Notes under the pieces: generated by a model
Database searches by the model: none
Told to the model about the DNA's origin: nothing
Seen by the model: the letters and a program-made list of their open reading frames with translations, nothing else
Source of the DNA: Chloroflexota bacterium
Lineage (GTDB): Bacteria > Chloroflexota > Anaerolineae > Aggregatilineales > Phototrophicaceae
Assembly (NCBI GenBank): GCA_011525385.1
Contig: WTGF01000069.1
Span: 1 to 64,000, forward strand
DNA length: 64,000 nucleotides
Reading direction: 5' to 3'
In this document: piece by piece, positions 25,119-33,055 of the stretch
How positions within the stretch are numbered: position 1 is the first letter of the stretch
Layout: every line of letters starts with the position of its first letter
Made by a program: the position numbers and the translations under genes

Positions 25119-25628
25119 TCATCGAATCCCCATCAGAGACGCAGAACCATATCGTCTATCAGCTTTGTAACGATACCGCTGTACGTTAGCGCTCATGCTT
25201 AACATCTGCGCATTTCCATCATAAGTAATGCGCACGGCTACACTATTGTTTGTACGTGAAGGAGGACCAGTGGCACCGTCGTGGCACGAGCCCGTCCACG
25301 TATTCGTATCCGAATCATATGCCATAGTGCTACGCCATATCACGGGCAAATGATGGCCGGACGACCCATTTAATGGCTGGAAGCCGATATAACTGTTAAA
25401 GACATCCAACGTCATCGCTATGGGACCAAAGCTGATTGAGCCCCTACTGTTATAATTGTTTCTTGGAGCCTCTGACGCAGTTTGAATCGCAAATATTTCG
25501 TTTGCTGTTACAAAAAGCTCTGGCGCCGGCTCCTTCAACGATGCCAGATTCTCGCCTATCGCATTCATATCGTCGGCGGTCACCAACTCGCCGTTTGACC
25601 AATCAGTTTTGGGTGTTGTCCAAGCCAT
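25119..25628 (-). CDS. Fibre-like protein, copy 7, with a different C-terminal domain
   Basis: 169 residues from the ATG at 25628 (AAGGAGAAGATGA in front). The first 40 or so residues (MAWTTPKTDWSNGELVTADD) are the family leader, but the rest (SISFGPIAMTLDVFNSYIGF, MAYDSDTNTWTGSCHDG, a Tyr/Arg-rich end) is unrelated to the other six copies and lacks the AQFWVREI ending. A conserved docking leader joined to a swapped tip domain is the simplest reading. Confidence 0.6.
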   Translation of the reverse strand: MAWTTPKTDWSNGELVTADDMNAIGENLASLKEPAPELFVTANEIFAIQTASEAPRNNYNSRGSISFGPIAMTLDVFNSYIGFQPLNGSSGHHLPVIWRSTMAYDSDTNTWTGSCHDGATGPPSRTNNSVAVRITYDGNAQMLSMSANVQRYRYKADRRYGSASLMGIR

Positions 25629-25690
25629 TTCATCTTCTCCTTTTTTTGCGACTTTTGTCGCTTTCTCAGGTGTTATGGAATTGTCCTGCC

Positions 25691-25763
25691 AAACATCAAG
25701 CACTTTGTAAAACTGTCGCGCGGATTTGCCCTGTCACAAGCCAGTTCGCACGACGCAACCACT
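25691..25763 (-). promoter_or_regulatory. Leader element I (hairpin plus putative pseudoknot)
   Basis: Invariant 15-mer at 25728-25742. The inner stem shows a double change against element G (T-A to C-G, plus strand) that keeps pairing; the outer two positions are unpaired. The pseudoknot arm TTTGTAAA gives a G-U in the transcript. About 60 bases before fibre copy 7. Confidence 0.6.
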
Positions 25764-25843
25764 TCCTTGCGTACTTTGAAACCAGTCCTCAGCAGTCTTT
25801 CTTTGATCCTGTCCTTTCGCTTTTAGTTTGATGATATGGATAA

Positions 25844-25886
25844 ATAATAGAACAAATAAGCTAATCAGTTGCGACTAAATAGTCGC
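25844..25886 (-). promoter_or_regulatory. Repeated promoter/operator region, copy 4
   Basis: -10 TATTAT (25844-25849) and perfect palindrome GCGACTAAATAGTCGC (25871-25886) 21 bases upstream. The GTATG/CATAC palindrome of the other copies is not kept. It is the first promoter of the minus-strand block; no structural gene lies further upstream before the divergent glycosidase. Confidence 0.55.
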
Positions 25887-26281
25887 GCTTTTTCAAAAAT
25901 GAATGGATTTGATATGATTTCTAGGCATTCTTTGCGCGATAAAGTACTTTCATCCCCGAAAGTTTTTATTCAAGGCGCACTGCCTTGCCGACAAAGCCCA
26001 AGTCGATCGCCTAGCCGCAAGTAGCATCAGTGCCGCTTGGATTGTGCGACCGCAGTGACTACCTTTCGCAAATCATTCCAGGGCGTCAGAGCGACTCGCC
26101 CGGGTCAGACTAGAGCCGCGATTTGGGGTAATTACAGTTGCGTTGATGTGTTGTCAATTTGGAAAATAACGATGGCTGCTTGCTCTCGCGGAGTCGACAC
26201 AAGTCTTCACACTCACCGGTTTTCAACAGTGTCGACCAACTCCCCCTTTCCAGTTTCGAAGCTAAGGGATTCGGACGTATA

Positions 26282-26310
26282 TTGGGAATTGAACGCTTAC
26301 AGTCTACAAT
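26282..26310 (+). promoter_or_regulatory. Candidate sigma-70 type promoter of the GH4 gene
   Basis: TTGGGA and TACAAT with a 17-base spacer, about 40 bases before the GH4 start codon. Between it and promoter/operator copy 4 (25887-26281) I see no gene. Confidence 0.4.
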
Positions 26311-26350
26311 AGACATTAATCAATCTACGATCATCTCGGAGAACCAAGCC

Positions 26351-27667
26351 ATGCCAAAGATCACCTTTATCGGCGCCGGAAGCTTCGGCTTCACCCGCAA
26401 GCTGGTTAAAGACATCTTGACCTTCCCGTCCCTCGCAGGCGCGGAAATCGCCTTGATGGATATCGATGCCGAGCGCCTCGATTTCGCCAAGCGCGCCGTC
26501 CAGCGCATCGTCGCCGCCGGCGAATACCCAGCCAAAGTCAGCGCAACCATGGACCGCGTCGAGGCCTTGCGCGGCGCCGATTATGTGGTCGTCACCATCC
26601 TGGTTGGCTCAACCGATGTCTGGCGGCACGATATCGAGATCCCCATGAAGTACGGCGTCGATATGAATGTCGGTGATACGCGCGGCGTTTCCGGCATTTT
26701 CCGCTCTTTGCGCACGATCCCCGTATTGGTCGATATCGCCCGTGATATGGAGCGCTACTGCCCAAACGCGCTGATGTTGAACTATACCAATCCTATGGCG
26801 ATGCTCTGCCGCGCGATGGATATTGAAACGGATATCATGGTGACGGGCCTCTGTCACAGCGTGCAAGGCACCTCGAAGATGCTGGCGAACTGGATCGGCG
26901 CGCCTTATGACGAGATCCGCTATACCTGCGCCGGCATCAACCACACCGCCTGGTTCGTGGAATATACCTGGAATGGAGAAGACGCCTATCCTTTGATTCA
27001 CCGCGCGATCTCTGAAAACGAGGATATCTATAACAAGGAACAGGTGCGCAACGAGATGTACCTGGCGCTTGATTATTACGTGACTGAATCCAGCGGGCAC
27101 AATTCCGAGTACAACTGGTGGTTCCGGAAACGCCCCGACCTAATCGAAAAATACACTACTCACGGCACTAACTGGAATCCCGGACATCACGCCTATATCT
27201 TGAAAGAATATCGCCGCCGCGAACACGATTGGCGCGATGACATCCACGCCTGGTTCGAGGCAGAGGAGATTGACCTGGAACGCGGTCACGAATACGCCGC
27301 CTACATCATCAACGCCATGGAGGGCGGGGAACCCTTCAAATTCAATGGCAATGTGCCCAACAAGGGTCTGGTCGACAACCTCCCGAGCAATGCTTGCGTT
27401 GAGGTACCCGTCTGGGCGTCGCGTGATGGCCTAGAAGCGGTGGCGGTCGGCCCGCTGCCGGGTTCCGTGACGCCGCTGACCAACCTGTATTCGCAGATTG
27501 AAGAGATGGCGGTCGAGGGCATCCTCAAGGGCGACAAGCGTTTGATCTACCAGGCTGTAGCTTATTCGCCACTATCGGCGGCGGTCTGCTCGCTGCGGGA
27601 GATCCAATCCATGGTGGACGAGTTGTTCGCGGTGAATGAGGCGTTTCTGAACCCGGCCTTCGCCTGA
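26351..27667 (+). CDS. Glycoside hydrolase family 4, alpha-galactosidase type
   Basis: 438 residues from the ATG at 26351 (CGGAGAA upstream; a longer in-frame start is rejected). N-terminal Rossmann motif [20 protein letters not shown] binds NAD, as GH4 enzymes use NAD and Mn for an oxidation-elimination mechanism. GDTRG (108-112), NYTNPM (144-149), C168 in CHS and H198 in INHTAW match the metal and substrate ligands of MelA-like alpha-galactosidases rather than 6-phospho-glycosidases. Cytoplasmic. Neighbouring sugar-acid genes and the sugar ABC importer suggest use of plant or algal saccharides. Alpha-glucosidase or glucuronidase specificity is possible. Confidence 0.88.
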   Translation: MPKITFIGAGSFGFTRKLVKDILTFPSLAGAEIALMDIDAERLDFAKRAVQRIVAAGEYPAKVSATMDRVEALRGADYVVVTILVGSTDVWRHDIEIPMKYGVDMNVGDTRGVSGIFRSLRTIPVLVDIARDMERYCPNALMLNYTNPMAMLCRAMDIETDIMVTGLCHSVQGTSKMLANWIGAPYDEIRYTCAGINHTAWFVEYTWNGEDAYPLIHRAISENEDIYNKEQVRNEMYLALDYYVTESSGHNSEYNWWFRKRPDLIEKYTTHGTNWNPGHHAYILKEYRRREHDWRDDIHAWFEAEEIDLERGHEYAAYIINAMEGGEPFKFNGNVPNKGLVDNLPSNACVEVPVWASRDGLEAVAVGPLPGSVTPLTNLYSQIEEMAVEGILKGDKRLIYQAVAYSPLSAAVCSLREIQSMVDELFAVNEAFLNPAFA

Positions 27668-27808
27668 TCAAATGCTTTGCTTGCGCCGCAATACTTTTGA
27701 GTCCGATTTGCATCGTTGTATACTCTATAAAGAGGGATGTGCGATGCGTCGCGCACTCTATCCGTCACAATTTGGCAGCGTAACGTCTGAAGAAAGCGTA
27801 TCTTTATC

Positions 27809-28264
27809 ATGCGTATCGGCCCGCTGTTACGACTCGCTCTGCGCGTTTTCGCCCTTACCGGTCTGAAGAGCTTTGCGCTTGGAGTCGCCAGTACTTTCAT
27901 ACCAGAGGGCCAAGCCTTCAGCCTCTCGTATGCCTTACATATGGGAAACTTCACCGCCCTATTTGGGACATTAATCTTTGGCACGATTTACGTTGTAATC
28001 GCGATAGTAGTCGCGATCATCTTCGGAAGCAGGCCGAACGCGCGCAAATTCAAGTTGATCCTCGCCCTTGCGATGGTCGCTGTCACGTTGCCAATTATTA
28101 TCAATGTGATTGAGAACGCGATTCGTTATCCGGCGAGCTATGAACTGATAACTGTGCTATGGTGGATTGTTCATGGCGCCGTCGTTGTGGGCATCAGCCA
28201 GATCGTGGCCCGCAAGTACATTCAAGAAGTCTTGTCAGTAGGCCGAAAGGCGAAAGCGCGATGA
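27809..28264 (+). CDS. Small membrane protein, first of three paralogues
   Basis: 151 residues with four predicted membrane helices (ALTGLKSFALGVASTF, FGTLIFGTIYVVIAIVVAII, LILALAMVAVTLPIIINV, WWIVHGAVVVGISQIVA). The motif LKSFALG, the mid-chain FG..P..RKFKL and the final ISQIVARKYI recur in the next gene. Its stop overlaps the next start (ATGA), so the two are translationally coupled. Family not recognised. Confidence 0.65.
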   Translation: MRIGPLLRLALRVFALTGLKSFALGVASTFIPEGQAFSLSYALHMGNFTALFGTLIFGTIYVVIAIVVAIIFGSRPNARKFKLILALAMVAVTLPIIINVIENAIRYPASYELITVLWWIVHGAVVVGISQIVARKYIQEVLSVGRKAKAR

Positions 28265-28710
28265 AACTGCCGCGCAATCCCAAGTTCAGATTATTTGTGC
28301 GATTGATCACCTACATTGCGTTGAAGAGTTTCGCTCTCGGCATACTCGATTCGCTCTTTTGGGGACGTAGCTTGGACCATAGTCTATATGTTGCGCAAGG
28401 CCTTACCCTGTTGGGCATGCTGACTTTTGGCATCGCAATGGGTGTGGTCGGGGTCGTGATCGCGGCGGTCTTCGGCTACGAGCCAGATCCTCGGCGCTTC
28501 AAGCTGGCCATGGCGCTCGCAGTCGTTGCCTTACCGGCATTGGTAATCATGATATTTGTCCATGATTGGCTGCGCTATCCGAACAGATATGACATTTCCT
28601 TCCTTCTCTTGCCCTTGGCTCATGCCGTCATCTCCCTCTGGATCAGCCAAATCGCCGCGCGAAAATATCTCGAGGAGAATGCGTTGAGAATACTTAGGGA
28701 CAAATCCTAG
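28261..28710 (+). CDS. Small membrane protein, second of three paralogues
   Basis: 149 residues, four membrane helices; shares ALKSFALGILD, FGYEPDPRRFKLAMALAVVA and ISQIAARKYLEE with the preceding protein. Overlaps it by four bases and overlaps the GTG of the next frame by one base. A tandem duplication; function unknown. Confidence 0.65.
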   Translation: MKLPRNPKFRLFVRLITYIALKSFALGILDSLFWGRSLDHSLYVAQGLTLLGMLTFGIAMGVVGVVIAAVFGYEPDPRRFKLAMALAVVALPALVIMIFVHDWLRYPNRYDISFLLLPLAHAVISLWISQIAARKYLEENALRILRDKS

Positions 28711-29206
28711 TGTGGCGAGTTGCCGCGCTCTTTCGAATTGTTTGGCGCACAGTTCGCTACAGCGTGCTGTTCGGAACGCCCGGGACTGTGATCTTCGTCC
28801 TCATTACGGGGTGGCAATCCTATGGATCATATGGGCTGGCACGTATCACACAATCATCTGGAGCCTCGCTGTTGGCGCTATCGGCTCTGCCATCTTCGGC
28901 TTGATCTTCAGTATTGTTATGGTGGCGACAGTGCTTATGTTCTTCCCAAGAATCGAGGATGGCCGCCGCTTTCGGTCAATTGTAGGATTGGCTCCCTTTT
29001 ACATTCTTCTAGTGGTTCATGTGTTGCTGAATACCGTTGGTGAGACTGCGGCGTATTTTAGGTTGCTCGCAAATGGTCCCGCCTGGATAAAGCTGCATTT
29101 CATGGCGTTCTTGATTGCGCTGGCAGGGGCGGTCGTACTCTGTCGACATGTCGCCGGAAAATATGCCACAGAGGTCGCGCCCAGGAAGCGTAAGCAACAG
29201 GTTTGA
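28710..29206 (+). pseudogene. Third membrane paralogue, frameshifted
   Basis: A GTG start overlapping the previous stop gives VWRVAALFRIVWRTVRYSVL with the expected hydrophobic start, but around 28805 the family-like sequence moves to another frame (VAILWIIWAGTYHTIIWSLA, then FFPRIEDGRRFRSIVGLAPF and CRHVAGKYATE), ending at 29206. A single-base change near the GGGG run at about 28807 would restore one frame. Pseudogene or sequencing error. Confidence 0.6.
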
Positions 29207-29216
29207 CCACTGAAAG

Positions 29217-30257
29217 TCATCCGCCCTGCGCCGCAAGCCGCTCTTTCGCCTCCCGCGCCGGCCTGAAATTGGGATTGAAATTGAGCGCGGTATTGTAGTT
29301 TTGCAGCGCCTTGTCGAATTCGCCGCGTCCCTCGCGCGCCATGCCCAGGTAGTACCAGGTCTCTTCCACGAAGTGACCGCCGCCATCGTTCTGGTTCTGC
29401 CGCACGATCGCGATCATGTCGTCGAAGCGCCCGGTGCGATAGTAAGCCTCGTATGGACCGAACTGATACCACATCATGCGCCAGGGCAATCCCAGCGAAA
29501 TCGCCTGATCGTAGGCCTGTGCCGCCACGTCGTACATGCCCAGGTTGACGAAACTGCTGCCCATATTGAACCAGGCATGGGCGTCCTCGGGATGGGCGAT
29601 GGCCTCGGCGCGCGCCATTTCCAAGGTGTTGATATGATTCTGCCATTCGTCCGCGTCGACGCCCAGAAGCTCCATTAACTCCCCTTCGCGATCAGCCATG
29701 TACAAGACCATGTAAGTGTAATTGAAATGTTGCCAGTACTTGACAATATCCTGGTAGCTGTAGCGCGTATTGGGACCTTTGAAACTGTCCATGCTGCTGA
29801 ACTCTTCCAATTGGTCGTCGTACCCGCTCAGTAGAAGGTAGTGCCCCATCCAGTCATATCCGCTGGGTTCGTAACCTTTTTCGATAACCACAGGGAAGTC
29901 ATTAACCATCAGCTTCTGCAGTAATTCGATGGTGCCGCCGCTGCGGACCATACCGTAGACCGGAATCTCCGGGATCTGCGTGTTGACGAACTCCGCCATC
30001 TGCCAGGGGCTGACGTTTTTGTCTTCGCCATCGGGTTTCAACCAGTTGGCGGCGCGGTTTTGATCGTCTTCATAACCGAAGTGGACCAAGGCATTAGTCA
30101 AAGTCGCGGGACCGCAGTTGTTCCAGCCCTGGTATTCTGTCCCAAGCCCATTCATGCGAAAGACAGAGGGAAGCGAAATGTTTTCGCTTTGTGCGGAAGC
30201 CAGCAATGGCGTGGCCAGCAATGCAAGAAGGATCAACAAATGAATTCGCTTCATCAT
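29217..30257 (-). CDS. Secreted C39-like peptidase with TPR repeats
   Basis: 346 residues from the ATG at 30257 (AAGG six bases in front). Signal peptide MMKRIHLLILLALLATPLLA then SAQS. Residues about 45-180 fit a C39-like papain-fold domain: catalytic Cys in WNNCGPATLTNALVHFGY and His in GHYLLLSGYDD. Residues about 210-340 hold TPR-like helices (AHAWFNMGSSFVNLGMYDVA, YYLGMAREGRGEFDKALQNY). Such proteins are common in Chloroflexota and may process or tether secreted peptides; the substrate is unknown. The long upstream extension of the frame lacks a signal peptide and was rejected. Confidence 0.8.
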   Translation of the reverse strand: MMKRIHLLILLALLATPLLASAQSENISLPSVFRMNGLGTEYQGWNNCGPATLTNALVHFGYEDDQNRAANWLKPDGEDKNVSPWQMAEFVNTQIPEIPVYGMVRSGGTIELLQKLMVNDFPVVIEKGYEPSGYDWMGHYLLLSGYDDQLEEFSSMDSFKGPNTRYSYQDIVKYWQHFNYTYMVLYMADREGELMELLGVDADEWQNHINTLEMARAEAIAHPEDAHAWFNMGSSFVNLGMYDVAAQAYDQAISLGLPWRMMWYQFGPYEAYYRTGRFDDMIAIVRQNQNDGGGHFVEETWYYLGMAREGRGEFDKALQNYNTALNFNPNFRPAREAKERLAAQGG

Positions 30258-30402
30258 CAAGAGCCTTAAGATCAAGTGCCTGCAACGCTCATTATACACG
30301 GATGAGCCACAAGCGAAACGGACGCTTTGCCTCCGTTCCAGCAACTGACAGTCGCAGGCGGCAAGTCTGATTCTTGACGGGGCGCAATGCGGGGAAGCAT
30401 CG

Positions 30403-31770
30403 TTAATCCCAAGCCGATTTGTCATCGACTCGGATCTGATTTGCGCGGATGCCGCGCGAGAAAGCATGCGTCGGCGCCGGCTCAATCGTTGGTTCTTCTT
30501 CACCGGCGGCGATCATGCGCTTGATCAGGCGGGAGCGCAAAACATCACAGACTTTTCGATGCGATTCGTAACCCGCGATATTGCGCAATTCATAGGGGTC
30601 GGCCAACAGATCGTAAAGTTCGGATTCGACATAGCAATCGCTGCCGGCATCGTCCCAACCGCTTTTGTTCGGCGCGGTAACCGCGTATTTCCAGCGTTTG
30701 CTGCGGATGGCGCGGCCGACCTGCGACTCGCTGTACTGCACAAAGACCTCGCGGGACCAATCCCTTTCTTCCCCGCGGATTAGCGGCAGGAGGGACCGTC
30801 CCTGCATCTGAGCTGGCACAGGTATCCCCGCCGCATCCAAGAGCGTCGGCGGCAAATCGATCAAACTGACCAACTCGGATATGCGACCGCCTCCCGTAAA
30901 AGGACCGCCGCATAACATGGTCGGCACGCGGATCGAGGCGTCGTGCGGAGAGCGTTTGTATTCGTCGTTGCGGGTCTTGAAGTGGCAGCCGTGATCGGAA
31001 GTGAAGAGGATGACGGTGTTTTCCAGCAAGTCGAGGCTGATGAGCGCGTCGGTCAGTCGACCAAGCGCTTCGTCCAGCCGCTTGATCACGCCCAGGTAGC
31101 TGGCCAGATGCAAATGCGCCGAGCCGCCGAGGGCAGCCAAGTCGGGCGGCATCCAGCGTCCTCTATAGCGCGCGGCATAACCCCCTGGCGCCGGAAAATC
31201 ATCGCGGTGGTTTTGATGATGCGGCTCCAGGAAGGACAGGAACAAGAAAAAGGGATTGTCTTGATGTCCGTCGATATAGCGAATGGCGGCATCGGTCTGC
31301 GCGTCGACGCGATAACCCGGGAGTTTCTGCGGTTGTTGATCGTTGTCGTACATCACCAGGTCAAAAGCGTCCGAGGTGAACTCCAACAAGTTGGAGGCCA
31401 GCCAATAGTCATAGCCGCCGCGCTGCTCTGGCGGCACGGGTCCCGCGCCCGTGTCCGCCAGGTGCCATTTACCGATATAGGCTGTGTCGTAGCCGGCTTC
31501 GCCGAAACAATGCGCCAGCGTCGCACTGTCACTCGGTAGAGGGATGCCATTGCGATAGCAGCCAGTTTCGGTGGCGTACAGACCGGTTTGCAAACAAGCG
31601 CGCGCCGGACCGCAGACCGGCTGACAGGTGAAGGCGTAATGCACATCAGTGCCCTGCCGCGCCATGCGGTCGAAATTGGGCGTCAGATCCAGCGGATTGC
31701 CATGCACGCCGGTGGTGTCCCAGCGCTGCTGGTCGGTGAAAAACACAATTACGTTTGGGTGATCGGACAT
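30403..31770 (-). CDS. Type I sulfatase
   Basis: 455 residues from the ATG at 31770 (TTGAGG nine bases upstream). MSDHPNVIVFFTDQQRWDTT carries the N-terminal metal ligands; C53-G-P-A-R57 followed by ACLQTG is the formylglycine signature; YIGKWHL and FTSDHGCHFK complete the metal and sulfate site. Size and motifs fit S1 arylsulfatase-type enzymes. No signal peptide, so it is probably cytoplasmic and acts on imported sulfated sugars, or substrates need export by another route. An anaerobic or aerobic formylglycine-generating enzyme is required but not in this window. Confidence 0.9.
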   Translation of the reverse strand: MSDHPNVIVFFTDQQRWDTTGVHGNPLDLTPNFDRMARQGTDVHYAFTCQPVCGPARACLQTGLYATETGCYRNGIPLPSDSATLAHCFGEAGYDTAYIGKWHLADTGAGPVPPEQRGGYDYWLASNLLEFTSDAFDLVMYDNDQQPQKLPGYRVDAQTDAAIRYIDGHQDNPFFLFLSFLEPHHQNHRDDFPAPGGYAARYRGRWMPPDLAALGGSAHLHLASYLGVIKRLDEALGRLTDALISLDLLENTVILFTSDHGCHFKTRNDEYKRSPHDASIRVPTMLCGGPFTGGGRISELVSLIDLPPTLLDAAGIPVPAQMQGRSLLPLIRGEERDWSREVFVQYSESQVGRAIRSKRWKYAVTAPNKSGWDDAGSDCYVESELYDLLADPYELRNIAGYESHRKVCDVLRSRLIKRMIAAGEEEPTIEPAPTHAFSRGIRANQIRVDDKSAWD

Positions 31771-31990
31771 TGTTATCAGCCTCAAGTCCTCTGCCAATTC
31801 AGGCAAATTTTACCACAGTCGCTCGGCGCGTAATCGGCGAAAGGGTTCCAGGAATGTCGCGCTCACGCAAAACAGTAAGTCTTCTCGTCGCATGAGCGAC
31901 GCGGTTTTTATAAACAGGGTGTATCGTTAGCGGATGCCATAGCTGCCCGGGTCTTTGTCATATTGTGCCGCCAGTGGAGCGGGAGACTTA

Positions 31991-32019
31991 TGGTTGCGCC
32001 TTGTACAATTAGGTATAAT
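31991..32019 (+). promoter_or_regulatory. Candidate promoter ahead of 32059
   Basis: A consensus TATAAT at 32014-32019, about 40 bases before the start codon; the -35 (TGGTTG, 17-base spacer) is weak. Confidence 0.4.
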
Positions 32020-32058
32020 GCCAATCGATAGAAGCTGATTACGTCTACGCGGATAAGG

Positions 32059-32994
32059 ATGTTAATGAAGAAAGTACGCGACTTCCTGCAAAGCTGTAAC
32101 TACCCGCGCGGCGATCTCCATGACCTGCCCTCGACGGAAAAGCGCTTCCCCGACGGCGCGGCTTACCGCATCGAAATCCCCAGCACCGAGGGTCCCAAGG
32201 CGCTGGCCGCTGTTCTGGAAGCCGCCGATGAATACGGCGTGACGGTACATCGCGTCTCTCAAGGCAGCGGTATCTGGATGCTGACTGACGACGAGATCCG
32301 CGAGATGTGCAGGCTGGGCGCCCAGGCCGGTATCGAAGTCAGCCTGTTTGTGGGACCGCGGGCGGCCTGGGGCACTAGCGCGCAAGTCCGCGCCAGCGCC
32401 GGCAAGAACCTGGGCGCGCGCCTACGTGGCATGGAGGACGTGGTCTACGCGACCGAAGACATCATTCGTGGCTGCGAACTGGGCTTGCGCTCGGTGCTAG
32501 TGGCCGATGAGGGACAATTGTGGCTGGTCAACGAGATGAAGAAAGCGGGCGATCTGCCCGCCGATCTGGTGGTCAAGATCTCGGTACAGTTAGGCGCTGC
32601 CAATCCAATATCGGTCAAGTTGATCGAGGAGCTGGGGGCCGGCACCTACAATGTGCCCACTGACCTGACTCTGCCGCAGATCGCCGCCATCCGCTCCGTC
32701 GTGAATTTGCCGCTGGATGTATATGTCGAGGCGCCGGACGACTTTGGCGGTTTCGTTCGGCATTACGAAGTGCCGGAGCTCATCCGCATTGCGTCGCCGA
32801 TCTATGTGAAGCTGGGTTTGCGCAACGCGCCCAACATTTATCCCAGCGGCCTGCACATCGAGGACACGGCGATAAAGCTTTCGCGGGAACGCGTGCATCG
32901 GGCGGCACTGGTGATGAACATCATCAAACGCTACGCGCCGGAGGCTCTCATGGGCGAAGTCGGAGCGGATGATCAGGGGATTCCGGTGGTTTAG
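32059..32994 (+). CDS. TIM-barrel protein, U32-peptidase-like
   Basis: 311 residues, no signal peptide. Alternating strands and helices of a barrel: IEIPSTEGPKALAAVLEAAD, VTVHRVSQGSGIW, IEVSLFVGPRAAWGT, GCELGLRSVLVADEGQ, LVVKISVQLGAANPISVKLI, LPLDVYVEAPDDFGGFVRHY. Proteins of this type are often labelled U32 peptidase, but the fold alone does not prove proteolysis, and no U32 signature motif is clear. It is followed by the enolase-superfamily gene at 33056 in the same direction, so a role in sugar-acid metabolism is as likely. Confidence 0.6.
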   Translation: MLMKKVRDFLQSCNYPRGDLHDLPSTEKRFPDGAAYRIEIPSTEGPKALAAVLEAADEYGVTVHRVSQGSGIWMLTDDEIREMCRLGAQAGIEVSLFVGPRAAWGTSAQVRASAGKNLGARLRGMEDVVYATEDIIRGCELGLRSVLVADEGQLWLVNEMKKAGDLPADLVVKISVQLGAANPISVKLIEELGAGTYNVPTDLTLPQIAAIRSVVNLPLDVYVEAPDDFGGFVRHYEVPELIRIASPIYVKLGLRNAPNIYPSGLHIEDTAIKLSRERVHRAALVMNIIKRYAPEALMGEVGADDQGIPVV

Positions 32995-33004
32995 CGATAT
33001 TCTC

Positions 33005-33047
33005 CCCTTCCCTCCTTGTGGGGGCAGGGGTCGGGGGATGGGGGGTT
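33005..33047. repeat. Dispersed G/C-rich intergenic repeat
   Basis: CTCCCCTTCCCTCC followed by GGGGGCAGGGGTCGGGGGAT. A near copy occurs at about 60233-60280. It is a low-complexity palindromic element between genes; no T-run. Confidence 0.5.
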
Positions 33048-33055
33048 AACGAACA

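Noticed and set aside
7977..25763. The nine 15-mer sites as a CRISPR array or integron attC sites
   Set aside because: Spacing is irregular (1-5 kb, with genes between), there are no short spacers, and the R-site core GTTRRRY pattern and an integrase are missing.
5735..25886. Complete integrated prophage
   Set aside because: No integrase, capsid, portal, terminase or flanking direct repeats were found in the window.
26159..26350. Longer start for the GH4 glycosidase
   Set aside because: The extension lies before the Rossmann motif, which must be near the N-terminus, and overlaps the promoter.
30258..30503. N-terminal extension of the C39-like protein
   Set aside because: It places the signal peptide internally; AAGG supports the inner ATG.
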